Assembly: GCA_019925795.1 (NCBI GenBank)
Contig: CM034307.1
Coordinates: 61,876,864-61,940,863 of the forward strand
Length of the DNA stretch: 64,000 bases
Direction: 5' to 3'
From: Dendrobium chrysotoxum
Lineage: Eukaryota; Streptophyta; Magnoliopsida; Asparagales; Orchidaceae
Part shown: positions 53,216 to 64,000 of the stretch, in pieces
Numbering within the stretch: position 1 is the first letter of the stretch
How the letters are laid out: each line of letters opens with the position of its first letter
Translations under genes and position numbers: made by a program
The notes under the pieces: model-generated
What the model saw: only the letters and a program-made list of their open reading frames with translations
Database searches by the model: none
What the model was told of the DNA's origin: nothing

Positions 53216-55140
53216 GCTTGGAAGGAAACTCAGGTGACGGATATCATTTTGCTTTGAATCATTTCTAATATATATATATATATTAGAAATGAAAATTATG
53301 TTCATAATATGATTAAAAATTTATTTATGAAATATGCATTTAAATGAGAATATTTTTTTGTGTGGAAATGCCAATACATTGAATACATTGAAAAAACTAT
53401 TTAAATTTAATACATTGTAAATTAAAAGATTCAATTTTACATCATTAGAAGGATACTAAAAATTAAAATTTGTGATTCCAATTTAAAATATTCAGCTTCG
53501 AAAAAAATTGATGAATGCAATGCATTAATAGAAGAAATCTAAAAATTGGAATATATAAAGAATGCATTTTAAATTATGAAGAATATATAATAGGACTAAG
53601 CATATATATATGTATGATTTGCTAAATCTTAAAATTCTGAAATAAAAACTAATTGAGGTCATAATAGTTTTTATATTGGGGTGTAGAATATATGGAGGTT
53701 TCACTTTACTCCAAAGAGTAGGTTAGTATGGGAAGGGAACTTATTGTTCAATGAAGGAGTGAAGCATTGTTACAACGAATTAGCAAAGTAGCCATTCGAC
53801 CAAATAGCAAAACTGTCATGCCAACAAAAACTGCATTCAATGAACAATTAAATTCCCTGTTTTTTCATTTTATAGTTAATATTGCTTATATTGTGATATG
53901 AAATAAAATATATTTTGTATTATTATTATTATTATTATAGGTAATTTTGTTCTCCTTAAATATCAAATATGATGATTTAAGCAGTGGTGGCGCAATTGCA
54001 TAGATAGCAGTGGCGGCCGAAGGTGGCGGTTGCCGGTGGTAATAGTGACAACTGATGATGGTGGTGCTTGTTTTTAAAACATTTAAAACATCTAAAATTG
54101 GTTTAAATATTTGCTAGAATAACTTGATTTGCTTTTTTAAATAATTATAAGTTAATGGTACATTAAACAAACATGTTCTTAGAAAAATTTTTTAAAAAAA
54201 ATTGATGTAAAAAAACCCCTTACATATCCTCTCTTCTAATTCCTTCATAACGAACAGAATCTTAATCTCTTGTTATAGGAATATATGAGGAAATATCTTA
54301 AAATGAAGCTTGTAAACATGATAAACGGCAGCATGAGATAAGAGGATATTGTGAGAGACAATGTATGGTTCAATTAATGTATCACACTTTCTGCACATTA
54401 CGTGATGTAACAAAGAACATCTTCTTAATGCTTGTATGCCCGACTCATAACCTTGACTTGAGAACCCATGGGATTCATTAAAGGTGATCTAGTGCTTTAC
54501 TCTAGTGGTGGTGGGGAAGTAGCAATTGGCACCGGGTAGTATTCCTCTAGTTTTGATTCACACTGGCTTCTTGTAAGTTTACACCCGTACTATTAATACA
54601 AATGTGACAGGTCTCGCATATGCTCTAGTAGATAAGCTTCTATGGGTCTTCTAATACATTGCGATGATATAACCATTCTACCTCTGATGCTTATTGATGT
54701 AGGAGAAATTGAACCGGAGAGAAGAGTTCTTCTCAAGATCTAAAAGAAAACAAAACACAACATGATAAAACTCAAATGGATAATCACTTGAACAAGAACA
54801 AATGAAAACTCCACTCCTATGAAGCCCGGCCTCCTAATAATACAGAAATGCTAACTTTTCCTAGAATAGCTAATGGAGCCATAATTAGGAAGAAGAGGAC
54901 GACTAAATAAAAAGGAGATAATGCTCAATTAGAAAAATAAAATACATGGGAAAATTAAAAAGTTGTTGGACCATGTCTTTTGTAACTAAATTTACAAACA
55001 GCTCAAACCGTCACAAATAGACTCCATATGAAAACGTCTCGATTCTCACCAACTTAAAAAATAATGAGATATACAAATTTCACTTTACTCCCTTTATTTT
55101 TCATAGGGAAAATCAGTTTTATCAGTACAAAACTACAAAT
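53216..55140. other. AT-rich intergenic DNA
   Basis: It holds a TA run (53267-53282) and an ATT microsatellite (53918-53940). No gene was recognised. Confidence 0.5.
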
Positions 55141-55149
55141 ATCTAAATT

Positions 55150-55440
55150 AAGAGGATAAATCATGTTTCGTGTTCAAAACATGTAGTTGCTCTTCAAGAA
55201 AGTCACTGCCTCTTGCTGCAATAATTGAGGAAGGCAGGGATTATTACACTTATTGAAAACATTTTATGTTTAAATAAGCAATTGGAAAGAAGAACTTACA
55301 ATTAAGCAAATTAGCAGACAACGCGTCGCTCCAGGAAACAATGCATACCATAGATTAAAATGATGGAACTTTGCACCGTCAATGAACAAGATCGGCAAGC
55401 TAGCAGCTGCAGCTATCACAGAATTTATGAAAGCATTAAA
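55150..55440 (-). other. two possible exons of an unidentified minus-strand gene
   Basis: About 55299-55418 reads as an exon from an acceptor 'attctgtgatag' to a strong donor GTAAGT. One frame is AAASLPILFIDGAKFHHFNL, then WYALFPGATRCLLICLI. A second piece near 55178-55217, after 'ttattgcag', reads QEAVTFLKSNYMF and then stop. Splice-like edges and composition support them, but no family is recognised and the two are not proved to join. Confidence 0.3.
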
Positions 55441-56640
55441 GCAGACTATCCCATTTTGAGAATTAATTAATGTGCTAATACCAAAAAAAAAATTGAGAGG
55501 AAAATTATTGACGCTCTGCTTATATTATTGCAATTTGCAATAACTGTTTGGAGAGACGAACATTATTGGTCTAGCTATTGCTCACCAAAAGGAGTCCAAC
55601 GGTCAAATTAGTTTTTCAGTTCAGCACACTACATATAACATGCTGATTCCCTACTTCACAATAATGAATCTCCCTTTCAAATAAAAGCACAACCACCAAC
55701 AAAATATTAGATGAAAGCACAACTCCAAAAAATAATTTCATTCAACATATCAAGTAAAATACTCTGTTTCTGTCATTTGATCAACAGCTATATGTTCACT
55801 TGAATAGATTCATTGATTGATGGTAACACTAATGACAAAATCGATAAAGCATAAACAACTTGGAATTTCACTTGAAAATTCAAGTGAAACGGATAATATT
55901 TACGAAAAAAATTAAAGAAATGCAACAATGAAATATGTAGAAAACTTAGTCATATATATCATATAAGCTTTGCTACTGGATGATAAATTTATCATTTTTT
56001 TTTATAGTTAGCAAGTACGATTATGCCATGGCTTTATTAAGAGAGAGCGAACAATGCTTTGTATTGCTAGTCGTTAATATGCTAATATACAACATCATAT
56101 GAACAAATCAAATGATATTTATGAATTAGATTGTGCAATAGTTAAATTAGGTTAAGATCTCTAATAGTTATAATAGTTAAATTAGGATAGTTAAAATTAT
56201 GTGTTAAGAAGAAAGCAAACTCCTTCAAACTTCTATCATAACTTTAACCTACTGCTTTTCACTTTGGAGATTGTGCAATGGCTATGCATACTCCTTCAAG
56301 CTTCTATCATGACTTCAACCATTTTTTTTTCTTTTTTTTATAACAAAGGAAATGAAGAAGGTCTGGAAATCTGAAGAAGCTTGGGATGATTTAGCATTTG
56401 GGTGGTTGTTTATTCATACTACCTAGTCAAATTCAAATTAATTAATGAAGTTTTAATCAATCCATAAAGCACGTCCAGAAATTACATTACTCAAAGGTAC
56501 ATCTCCATTTTAACCAATTCTTAACTCAATAACTCTTTTCTTTTTCTATATATCATTTTTTTCTACACAATTACATATACCAAAATGAAATAAACCTAAA
56601 CGGAGTAAGAGAAATATTCATCACAGGAGAAAATAGCTAA
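55441..56640. other. AT-rich, nothing recognised
   Basis: No repeat unit or frame of note. Confidence 0.5.
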
Positions 56641-56654
56641 AACAAAGTATGTAA

Positions 56655-56795
56655 ATAACGTAAGAGAAATTGGCGAAGATAAAAGCTTGAGAAAGAAGAG
56701 AATGAGGAAATGGCAGATTCATCACCAAAATATATGCAGGAAAAGAAAAACAAATGAGGTGGATCTTCAAACCTTTTTTTGGCGAGGATGGCTGG
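56655..56795 (-). repeat. dispersed local repeat, copy 1 of 3
   Basis: 'agcttgagaaagaagagaatgaggaaatgg ... gaggtggatcttcaaacctttttttggcgaggatgg' resembles 58978-59067 and 59855-59965 in the same orientation. The frames 56621-56887 and 56637-56852 come from the minus strand of this unit. Confidence 0.7.
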
Positions 56796-58977
56796 CCGGA
56801 GTATAGATATATATAAATTTTTCCATTTATTTTTCTTGTAAATAAGGTACAAATTGAAAAAAAAAAACTATAAGAAAGAACATGCAAAAATAATAACAGA
56901 ACAAATCCTTAAGAATTCACATGAAAATGGCAAATAAAAATGTATACAATATGAATGCTTCAGCAACGAAAAAAGCATTGTCCCTCAATAAATCATATAG
57001 TAGAATATAGAACGGGAGGTTTGAAACCACAACACTCAAGCAAAGAAAGAAAATCTATATCTCAATTTGATGGCAATCCACTAAAGAATGAGGCCACAAT
57101 AAAACATGAGATTATTGAAAATATTCATTTATAGTACACACTATAAATAAATGTATATTATTTTTAATTATAAAAAATATTAGTTTCAACAAATTAGATA
57201 ATTAACATGGCGAATATCAAACTATTTTAGGATATTATAGAAATATGAAACCTTCAAATTGAGTCAGATAATTTAGGTAAATATCTCATGTTAATGAGAT
57301 ATTTCAATCCCAAATATTTTAGGATTAGATGAGTTAGATATTTTAGGTAATGAATTAAAGTAAAACAGATATAAATCCAATATAAAATTACAGTAAAATG
57401 CTATAATGAGATATTTTACAGCATCAATTAAAAGGACAAAGGAGATACAATTCTCAACATTTCTCGTTCTGCACATTCATAAACCTTCTTCAAAAAGCTC
57501 GTCCCTCCAACATCATATCAATGGAAAATTTACAATAGAACCCTCAAGAGACTCTTTTATTCATCCTGGTGGCAGCAAAGAAACCCAGTCCATTAAAGAG
57601 CATCATGCTTGAGAACTGAAAGTTCATCAAACATTTAAAAAATGTGCAAATAGAGTGATTTCCTGGTTGTTGTTCATGTATGTGACAGCCTTACCCGGTC
57701 AAACCAAAGAATGCCAATCAATGAATTGTCTAAAGGATCGGGGTAGGCTACACAACTATTATAAAGCTAACCATACGAAACTCCTAATTAAGCGTGGGCT
57801 CAAGAATTAAAAAAAAAAGAACTTAGAAAAAGGAAGGTGGTAGAAAATTCATTCGCCATAAAATTTAGGAAACCTCTTGATTTTTTTTTTCAAACCTTCA
57901 GTTTGTCATCATTGAGATAATTTTAATGAGGACGATGAGGATGAGAAAGTTGATTCTTTTTCTCTTAAAAATTGTAGATTATGTTTCCTAAGATGGATAT
58001 TTTTGTATAATACAATTGTCCGCAATGCCAATTACACCATTTAATTTCTTTTCTATTTGTGTAGGATATTGGTTTATGAGTATGTAAATAATGGTAATTG
58101 GATAAGTGGCTTCATGGGGATGTGAGTCTATTGACCTAGGAAATCAAGATGAAAATAGTCCTTGGAACTGCTAAAGGGTAAGAAGTTATACTCTTTCTAT
58201 ATCAAAATGGGGTCATGAAGCTATAACAATAAAGTTATTAACGTAATAATAGAATCTTTTCAAGGCAGGTCATATGATTTAAAAGATTTTCTGGTAAACA
58301 ATGTTGTGAACATGAAGAGAATCATTACTCAATCAACATAGTAATCACACTTGCTTTTAATTTTTAATATTCTATGATATCATGAATGTTTTGAATGGCT
58401 TTTCAAATCTACATAAAACCTAGATAAGGAAGTTCCTTGCCAAGTTGAAGGTATTAACCAATGATTGTATTGTTAACAAAAATAGTTGAGTTGGACAATA
58501 GAATGAAGTACACACTACAACAGTTTGTTTGCAGAAAATTTTTAATAACAATTAACAAGAGGTGATTTGATTATGGCATTTTCACTTGTAATGTATAGTT
58601 ATATTAGTTGCCTTTATCTCTAGCTACTAATTTTAGATGGCCAATGCAAAAATATAATGCAAAGAATTTTTAATGCTATAATTTATGAGTTATTTTAATT
58701 GGGAGTAATTGCTTGCCAACTTATGACGTGTTATAACTAATGAAATCAGAAGTCCGAGTGCCTCTATGACGGAGTTTTCTGAAAAGAAAACCAACCAGAG
58801 AACCACCTGTAAATGCCATGCAAGCTGGAAACGGAAGAACTAAGATCATCTTTCTTTAACTCTAAAATTGATTGGATAAAACAGTGGAAAAGCAGGACTC
58901 TTCCTTTTTGGACACAAACACCAACGGTTAAAATTTGTATTATATAATTTCATATTATCAAATTGGACAACAGAAGG
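56796..58977. other. AT-rich intergenic DNA
   Basis: No confident gene was found. A short frame (57406-57612) has no domain. Confidence 0.5.
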
Positions 58978-59067
58978 GCTCGATGAAGAAAAGAATAAGA
59001 AAATGGTAACTTCATCCCAAAAAATAAGCAGGAAAAGAAGCACAAATGAGATGGATTCTCAATATTT
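58978..59067 (-). repeat. dispersed local repeat, copy 2 of 3
   Basis: 'gaaaatggtaacttcatcccaaaaaataagcaggaaaag...gagatggattctcaa', partial. Confidence 0.65.
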
Positions 59068-59854
59068 AACACTATCTCTAATCATATCAATGTTATTTTT
59101 TATCTCAAGAATCCCATCTTGTACTAACAATTTAAAAATTTTACACAACAATGCACATGAAAATATTCTACTAAATTTGAGCTCTTTTATATTCATATAA
59201 ATTGGTAATAAATAGAGGTGAATAAAAACCCAATACATTTATATTTGGCTCATTAGCAACCTTATCAAATATATTTATTTTCCCCCATTGTTTATCCTAA
59301 TAAACATAATTTAAGATTGGAAATCCATACAAAATAGCATAATTATTCAAGCTAAATTTGCCACCAATATATATTTCCTATTGAACCGCTTTATATAGAA
59401 AATGGATAAACTATATAGCATACTAAAAGTCTACTGAAGGTGGATTACATTTATAGAATGCTATAACATAGACTAAGCAACTAAGCAACAATACTGATAC
59501 TTATTCATTTCTTTAAGGTTCTGCTAGGTATAATGAGACTTGATAAGTTTATTTCATACATTCTATCATCAATTAAGTAACTTTACTACCCCCTTCCATG
59601 CAAAGGAGAGATGAGTTACAGCAATCTCAAGTGAAAATGGATGGTAACTGCAGGTTTTTGTTAGAGAAATGAACAAATATAAGTTCAGAACTAAAGTAGA
59701 GAATAATGTTTGTAAGTAGTGCAAGAGAAACTGGACCGGAATGGGTTTGCGATAAAGAACTTTCCATCACCATCTTAGGGAAGGGAAATAAATCGTCACA
59801 AGAGAAAACAACGAGAACGAGCTTTGCAAATAGGGCATGCATGTGTGAAGAAGA

Positions 59855-60160
59855 GAAGAGCTTGAGGAAGAAGAAAATGAGGAAATGATAACCTCATCCC
59901 CAAAAAATAAGTATTAAAAGAACATATGAGTTGGATTCTCAAACCTTTTTTGGCAAGGATGGGAGGGCAGCGGCGGCCTCACGGCAAGGTGGGTTTTCAC
60001 GTGAGCGAAGGACTTTTGGCACGAGGGAAGGCCGGACGGGAGAAGGGCTGGATGGGGCAGAATAGCGAAAGGGAGAGAGGGAGATTAGCGGGAGAAATTG
60101 CAGGCGAGAGGTAGAATAGCGAAAGTGGGTGGAAGTGGAAGTGGCGCTTCGTTCGTTTTT
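59855..60160 (-). other. copy 3 of the local repeat plus a GC-rich, promoter-like patch
   Basis: 59855-59965 is the third copy of the local repeat. 59965-60160 is GC-rich in AT-rich surroundings. Read on the minus strand it resembles a plant 5' leader (ctctctccctttcgc, ctcccgtccggcc). If the exon candidates at 55150-55440 are real, this could be the start of that gene. The evidence is compositional only. Confidence 0.3.
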
Positions 60161-62400
60161 ATTTTTGTTATCAGATAAGTGTTCGAAATGCTCCCGGAAA
60201 AGGAAAATTGCGGGGAGATGAAATGTTCATAATAGCACGGTGCGGCAATGGGAAGTGAAACGGGCGGGTTTGATAGCCACTGAAACGCTCTACTGTGGAG
60301 ATGTGTTCGGCCAGTGTTTTTCAGTTTTTCTTTAGTACAGAATCATGCAGGAAGAGGAATCGGCACAGTAAAACGCTTAGTTTGAGTGAAAATATTTTTG
60401 TGAAACAATCGGAAGCAACTGAAACGCTTGTGTTCGTGTTCGTGTTCGGCTGTGAAATTAAAGTTAACCTAAAAATAAAGAATATGAAAAGTCATTAATG
60501 AACGGTGCATATTTAATTTTATGTTTATAAATAAATGATCATGATTTGCTATGCTATGAGTGGAATCCCAAGCCACTTTTATAGTAGTATATATATATAT
60601 ATATACACACATACATACTAGTATAAATATATATGCACATGATGTAGGTCAATAAAATTATGACATGTTATATCAATAAAAATGCCCGCACGTAACTAAA
60701 ATTTTTTAAAAAAAATTCATATTATAAATATTTTAATTATATTATCATTATTAAGATGAAAAAAAATATTATTATAAATAATTATAATCTTTATGATCAA
60801 TTTTATATGATTATGTTAATAATTTTATATGATATGGATTTTCTATCATTCATGAATCATTTTGGTAGTAAATTATGTTTATTAGTTAATAAACAGGTTA
60901 TTTATTTTTTAAGTCGAATTTTTTTGAAAGTTATAAGTTCTTTTTTTAATTGCACGTTAATAAATTTTAAACATTTATAATAAATAAAACAATTTTAACA
61001 GAAAAATTTTGAGAGAGAATTACTTTTTTATTCATTATATTTCATTTAAAATAATAATTTCATTTTATAAATTTATTGTTACAAATAATTTTAAAATCAA
61101 ATTACCAATGTGAAAATTGGTAATATAATATATTTGATCTGAGTAAACTTCCTTTGTGATTTTTTTATCCTTATTGTAATCAATATGAATCATTATTCTC
61201 TTTATATGAAATAAGTTTTGAAAATTTTTATCTTTTATCTTAGCGAATTATATTTAAAAAAAAAGATTATAAATTTAGTTTTCTTTTTAAATAAAGAAGC
61301 AAGGATAACTATGCCCCAATGAACATTTCAATAGTTATTATAATCATAAATTTTATAATTTATAGCCCTTCAAGAATAAATTGGATAAATATTTCAATTT
61401 TTTGCATTTAAATTTTTTAGAGAGAAAAATAAGTTGTGTTTACATATTTGAATAAAAAATAAATCTTTTAATCAAAACTTAATTGATTGTTAGATAGTAA
61501 ATGCTCTATAATGTTCAATTATTGTAATAATCTAACAGAAAAATTATTTTTTAGAAACAAGAAATTTTATAATGAAGTTATTTATGATTCAGTTATTTCT
61601 AATCTAATGTAAAATATTACCACTTCAATTTATAATTAATCTACTGTTAATTAATAATTTTGAATTATCAAAATTAAATCTCACCATCAATGCATCAACA
61701 CACCTTCTCTTCACCATTACATATTTCCTCTTTCGATCCAAGATAGATCAAAACAACTTATCGTTTTTTCTCCTCCCAAGTTTATATGACAAAGTAGCTT
61801 CAAATCAAATGTCATTCCTTATTTTAGATTGTTTACATATTTGGGCTGTTATTTTGTAGATTATGACTTTACATCAAATCTGACGATATGTTTGAATTTG
61901 AATGATTAAAATTTAATGTCATGATTTTCATATTTTTATACAATGATTACCCCATGTGACTTATATTCAAAGTCAATTTCAAATAAATTAATTGAGTTTA
62001 ACTAATTTTTCTTTGTGATAATTACATCGACTTTCTATTCATGTCAATCATAAAATGAAATTAAAATTGTATGGTTAAAATAATATGCAACTCTATATTT
62101 TTTTCCCAAATATGTTTAATTTAATAGTGTATCTACCAATACATTTTTTATTTAATAGTGTATCTACCAATATCTAAACCACTGAATGATTAATTGTCTC
62201 CGAAAATTCATGCCCCATCCAACAGTAAAATGCACGTGCACATGGTGCACATGAATAAAATTTTTTAAATAAAATAGATATAGATATAATATAAATTAAT
62301 TTATGACATGACATATGATTGATATTTAAGTATTTATGAATATTACATGCAATATTTATATATTTATATATCATTTATACATAATTAATATGCATATAAA
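60161..62400. other. AT-rich DNA with dispersed-repeat copies
   Basis: A TA/CA run lies at 60588-60617. The ATGCCCG repeat family occurs at 60675-60790 and, weakly, at 62222-62280. A 27-base word 'ttaatagtgtatctaccaat' plus flank is duplicated at 62120-62171. No gene was recognised. Confidence 0.5.
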
Positions 62401-64000
62401 CTTGTATTAGTCTTCACAAACAATAGTTTGAAGTGTGTCAGATATAAAGAAAAAAAGTGAGTTAATACGCTCAAATAAAACAGATATAGCTCAACAATCT
62501 ATAATTGTATTATGCAGCAAATTGTTCCGGCCAACTTCAAGTCAGGTTATTTCCTCCCACAAAATTTAAAAAGTAAAAACTATTGCTTATATGGATTGAT
62601 TTCCATTGTTTCAATTCCTTCCCACACCATGTACAAAATCTGAATGTGTGGACCTCCTAATCTCATATTTATACATAAACTTCATTGGAGAAAGAATTTT
62701 AGTATGCATAAGCAAATAAAGAGACCAAGTTTAGTGCTTGCTTTCTACTAAGTTTCTCGGGATATAAGCTACATCTTACACCTATGTTGATTACGCAAAT
62801 AATTCTGTTGAAATGATTAATTTATGACTCTAATAAGGAAAAATGCAAATATCAGGGAAATATATTAAATATTTTGAAATGAGACACTGCGCCAAAGTTA
62901 AAAAAAAAAAGCACTCTATCAAGGACCGAATACTATCCTTCAATAGGCCAAAAACTGGCCAGCTTCCGCCCTGTGCATTTTCTTATGTCACAATGGCCAA
63001 AATACTGAAATATCAAAAATAATCCAAATATAAGTAAGCAAAAGGCACTGTTTTGCATAACGCTTACCCACATGGCAAGCTGGATTCTTGTAGCTAGCAT
63101 CTCATCATTATTGTCCTCTGAGAAGGGAGGGAAAGGCCACGCATACTATAAAGCTAATAACTTGTAAATAAAAGAGCAATCAGAACACTACGCTTGTGAT
63201 AATATTCTTTAAATGCATAGAAATATATCTAACATTTAACACCATCACCATCATGTACAAGTTGTCTGCTTATTTTTTATTTGTCATTCAATCCTTGGGT
63301 GTTGTCTTTGCTATTGATTAGAATAGCCAAAGGTTTTTCAAAAAACTTAAAGCTAAATTAGGTTGCCACTTCTTACTAACCTTTACAGCTTAGTATTCAA
63401 TCATCTACATTTATAATGCTTCTTTCAATCATCATTTACTTGCCCATATAATCTTGCTCCTTTCAGAAGATCTTACAGGAACACCTTCTACATGATGCTT
63501 ATTTATGACCTCGTCCTTTCTAATTCATCATTAATCTGAAATTCACTTGCATATCATGCCTAATTTGTTTCTTAATCTTCCATATTGCACAACACTTTTG
63601 GCATACATAAGATAAAATATAAAGACTGCTTTGCCATTTTGTAAAATCTTCCTTTAGAATGTTAAACGTATAACTAACCAAAGAAAACGCACTCTATCAG
63701 AGTTATGAATTGTTGCACCTTCTAACATTATAAGATCATTTCTATTTAAAAAGATATTGTTTTGCCTAATGATGTAATAGGGTAATGCATGGCCTTGTGC
63801 AATTCTGGACATTTGGGTACAAAGTTGCTACGAACTGTGTCTACTCCCATGAGAATATGATACAGTAAGTTTATAGGCCTTGAAACCCATGCTAGAAAAA
63901 CATGGCAAACTGCATAAATAGGAGCCAAAAACATCCATTGCCAGTGTTAAGCTAATCTCCAATGAGAATTGTTATTAAATATAAACACCATAAACATATT
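62401..64000. other. intergenic, nothing recognised
   Basis: No frame longer than about 65 codons and no repeat or RNA signature was seen. Confidence 0.5.

Overview
The window looks like nuclear DNA of a flowering plant, probably a monocot (a weak guess from the general character of the repeats). It is AT-rich, mostly non-coding, and packed with plant-type transposons in nested and decayed states. No bacterial operons, CRISPR arrays, rRNA genes or intact tRNA genes are visible. Only one host gene is convincing: a SurE-type 5'-nucleotidase/phosphatase on the minus strand. Five of its exons (9572-14489) splice in phase and encode about the first 147 residues. The rest must lie left of the window, beyond an intron that already holds about 9 kb of nested repeats.

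Layout. 1-8.95 kb: repeat-derived DNA inside or beside the SurE gene. It has two similar LTR-like blocks (1-1330 and 7960-8945) with ~50-bp tandem repeats, an inverted pair of copia-like LTR pieces with a gag remnant (2070-4537), a complete 1245-bp hAT-like element with an 8-bp target duplication (4546-5790), and a field of degenerate GGTCTTAC repeats. 9.57-14.5 kb: SurE exons 1-5. 15.4-30.6 kb: LTR-like segments, AT-rich tandem arrays, a large inverted repeat (19.1/22.8 kb) and a diverged direct repeat (26.3/28.2 kb), with no host gene recognised. 30.6-37.1 kb: a decayed minus-strand copia element with its primer-binding site, 5' LTR and gag-pol. 37.4-44.9 kb: a direct repeat of about 1.2 kb that begins at CT microsatellites and brackets an inverted repeat and a broken LINE; the right copy carries a plastid-like insert. 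46.2-50.7 kb: a structurally complete plus-strand copia element with 202-bp LTRs, a CTCGT target duplication and many nonsense codons. 50.7-51.5 kb: an inverted duplication that copied the LTR tail together with flanking DNA. 51.86-52.09 kb: a tRNA-type SINE with a 15-bp target duplication. 52.6-53.06 kb: an ATL-like (RING-H2 family) reading frame without the RING. 53-64 kb: AT-rich DNA with dispersed repeats and one weak minus-strand gene candidate (55.15-60.1 kb).

No new multi-gene system was found. The most unusual items are structural: the inverted duplication at 50.68-51.52 kb that post-dates a copia insertion and could be transcribed as a hairpin; a copia copy whose many stop codons seem too numerous for its nearly identical LTRs; loss of the same zinc-knuckle residues in both copia elements; and an LTR carrying at least ten copies of a 15-bp palindrome.
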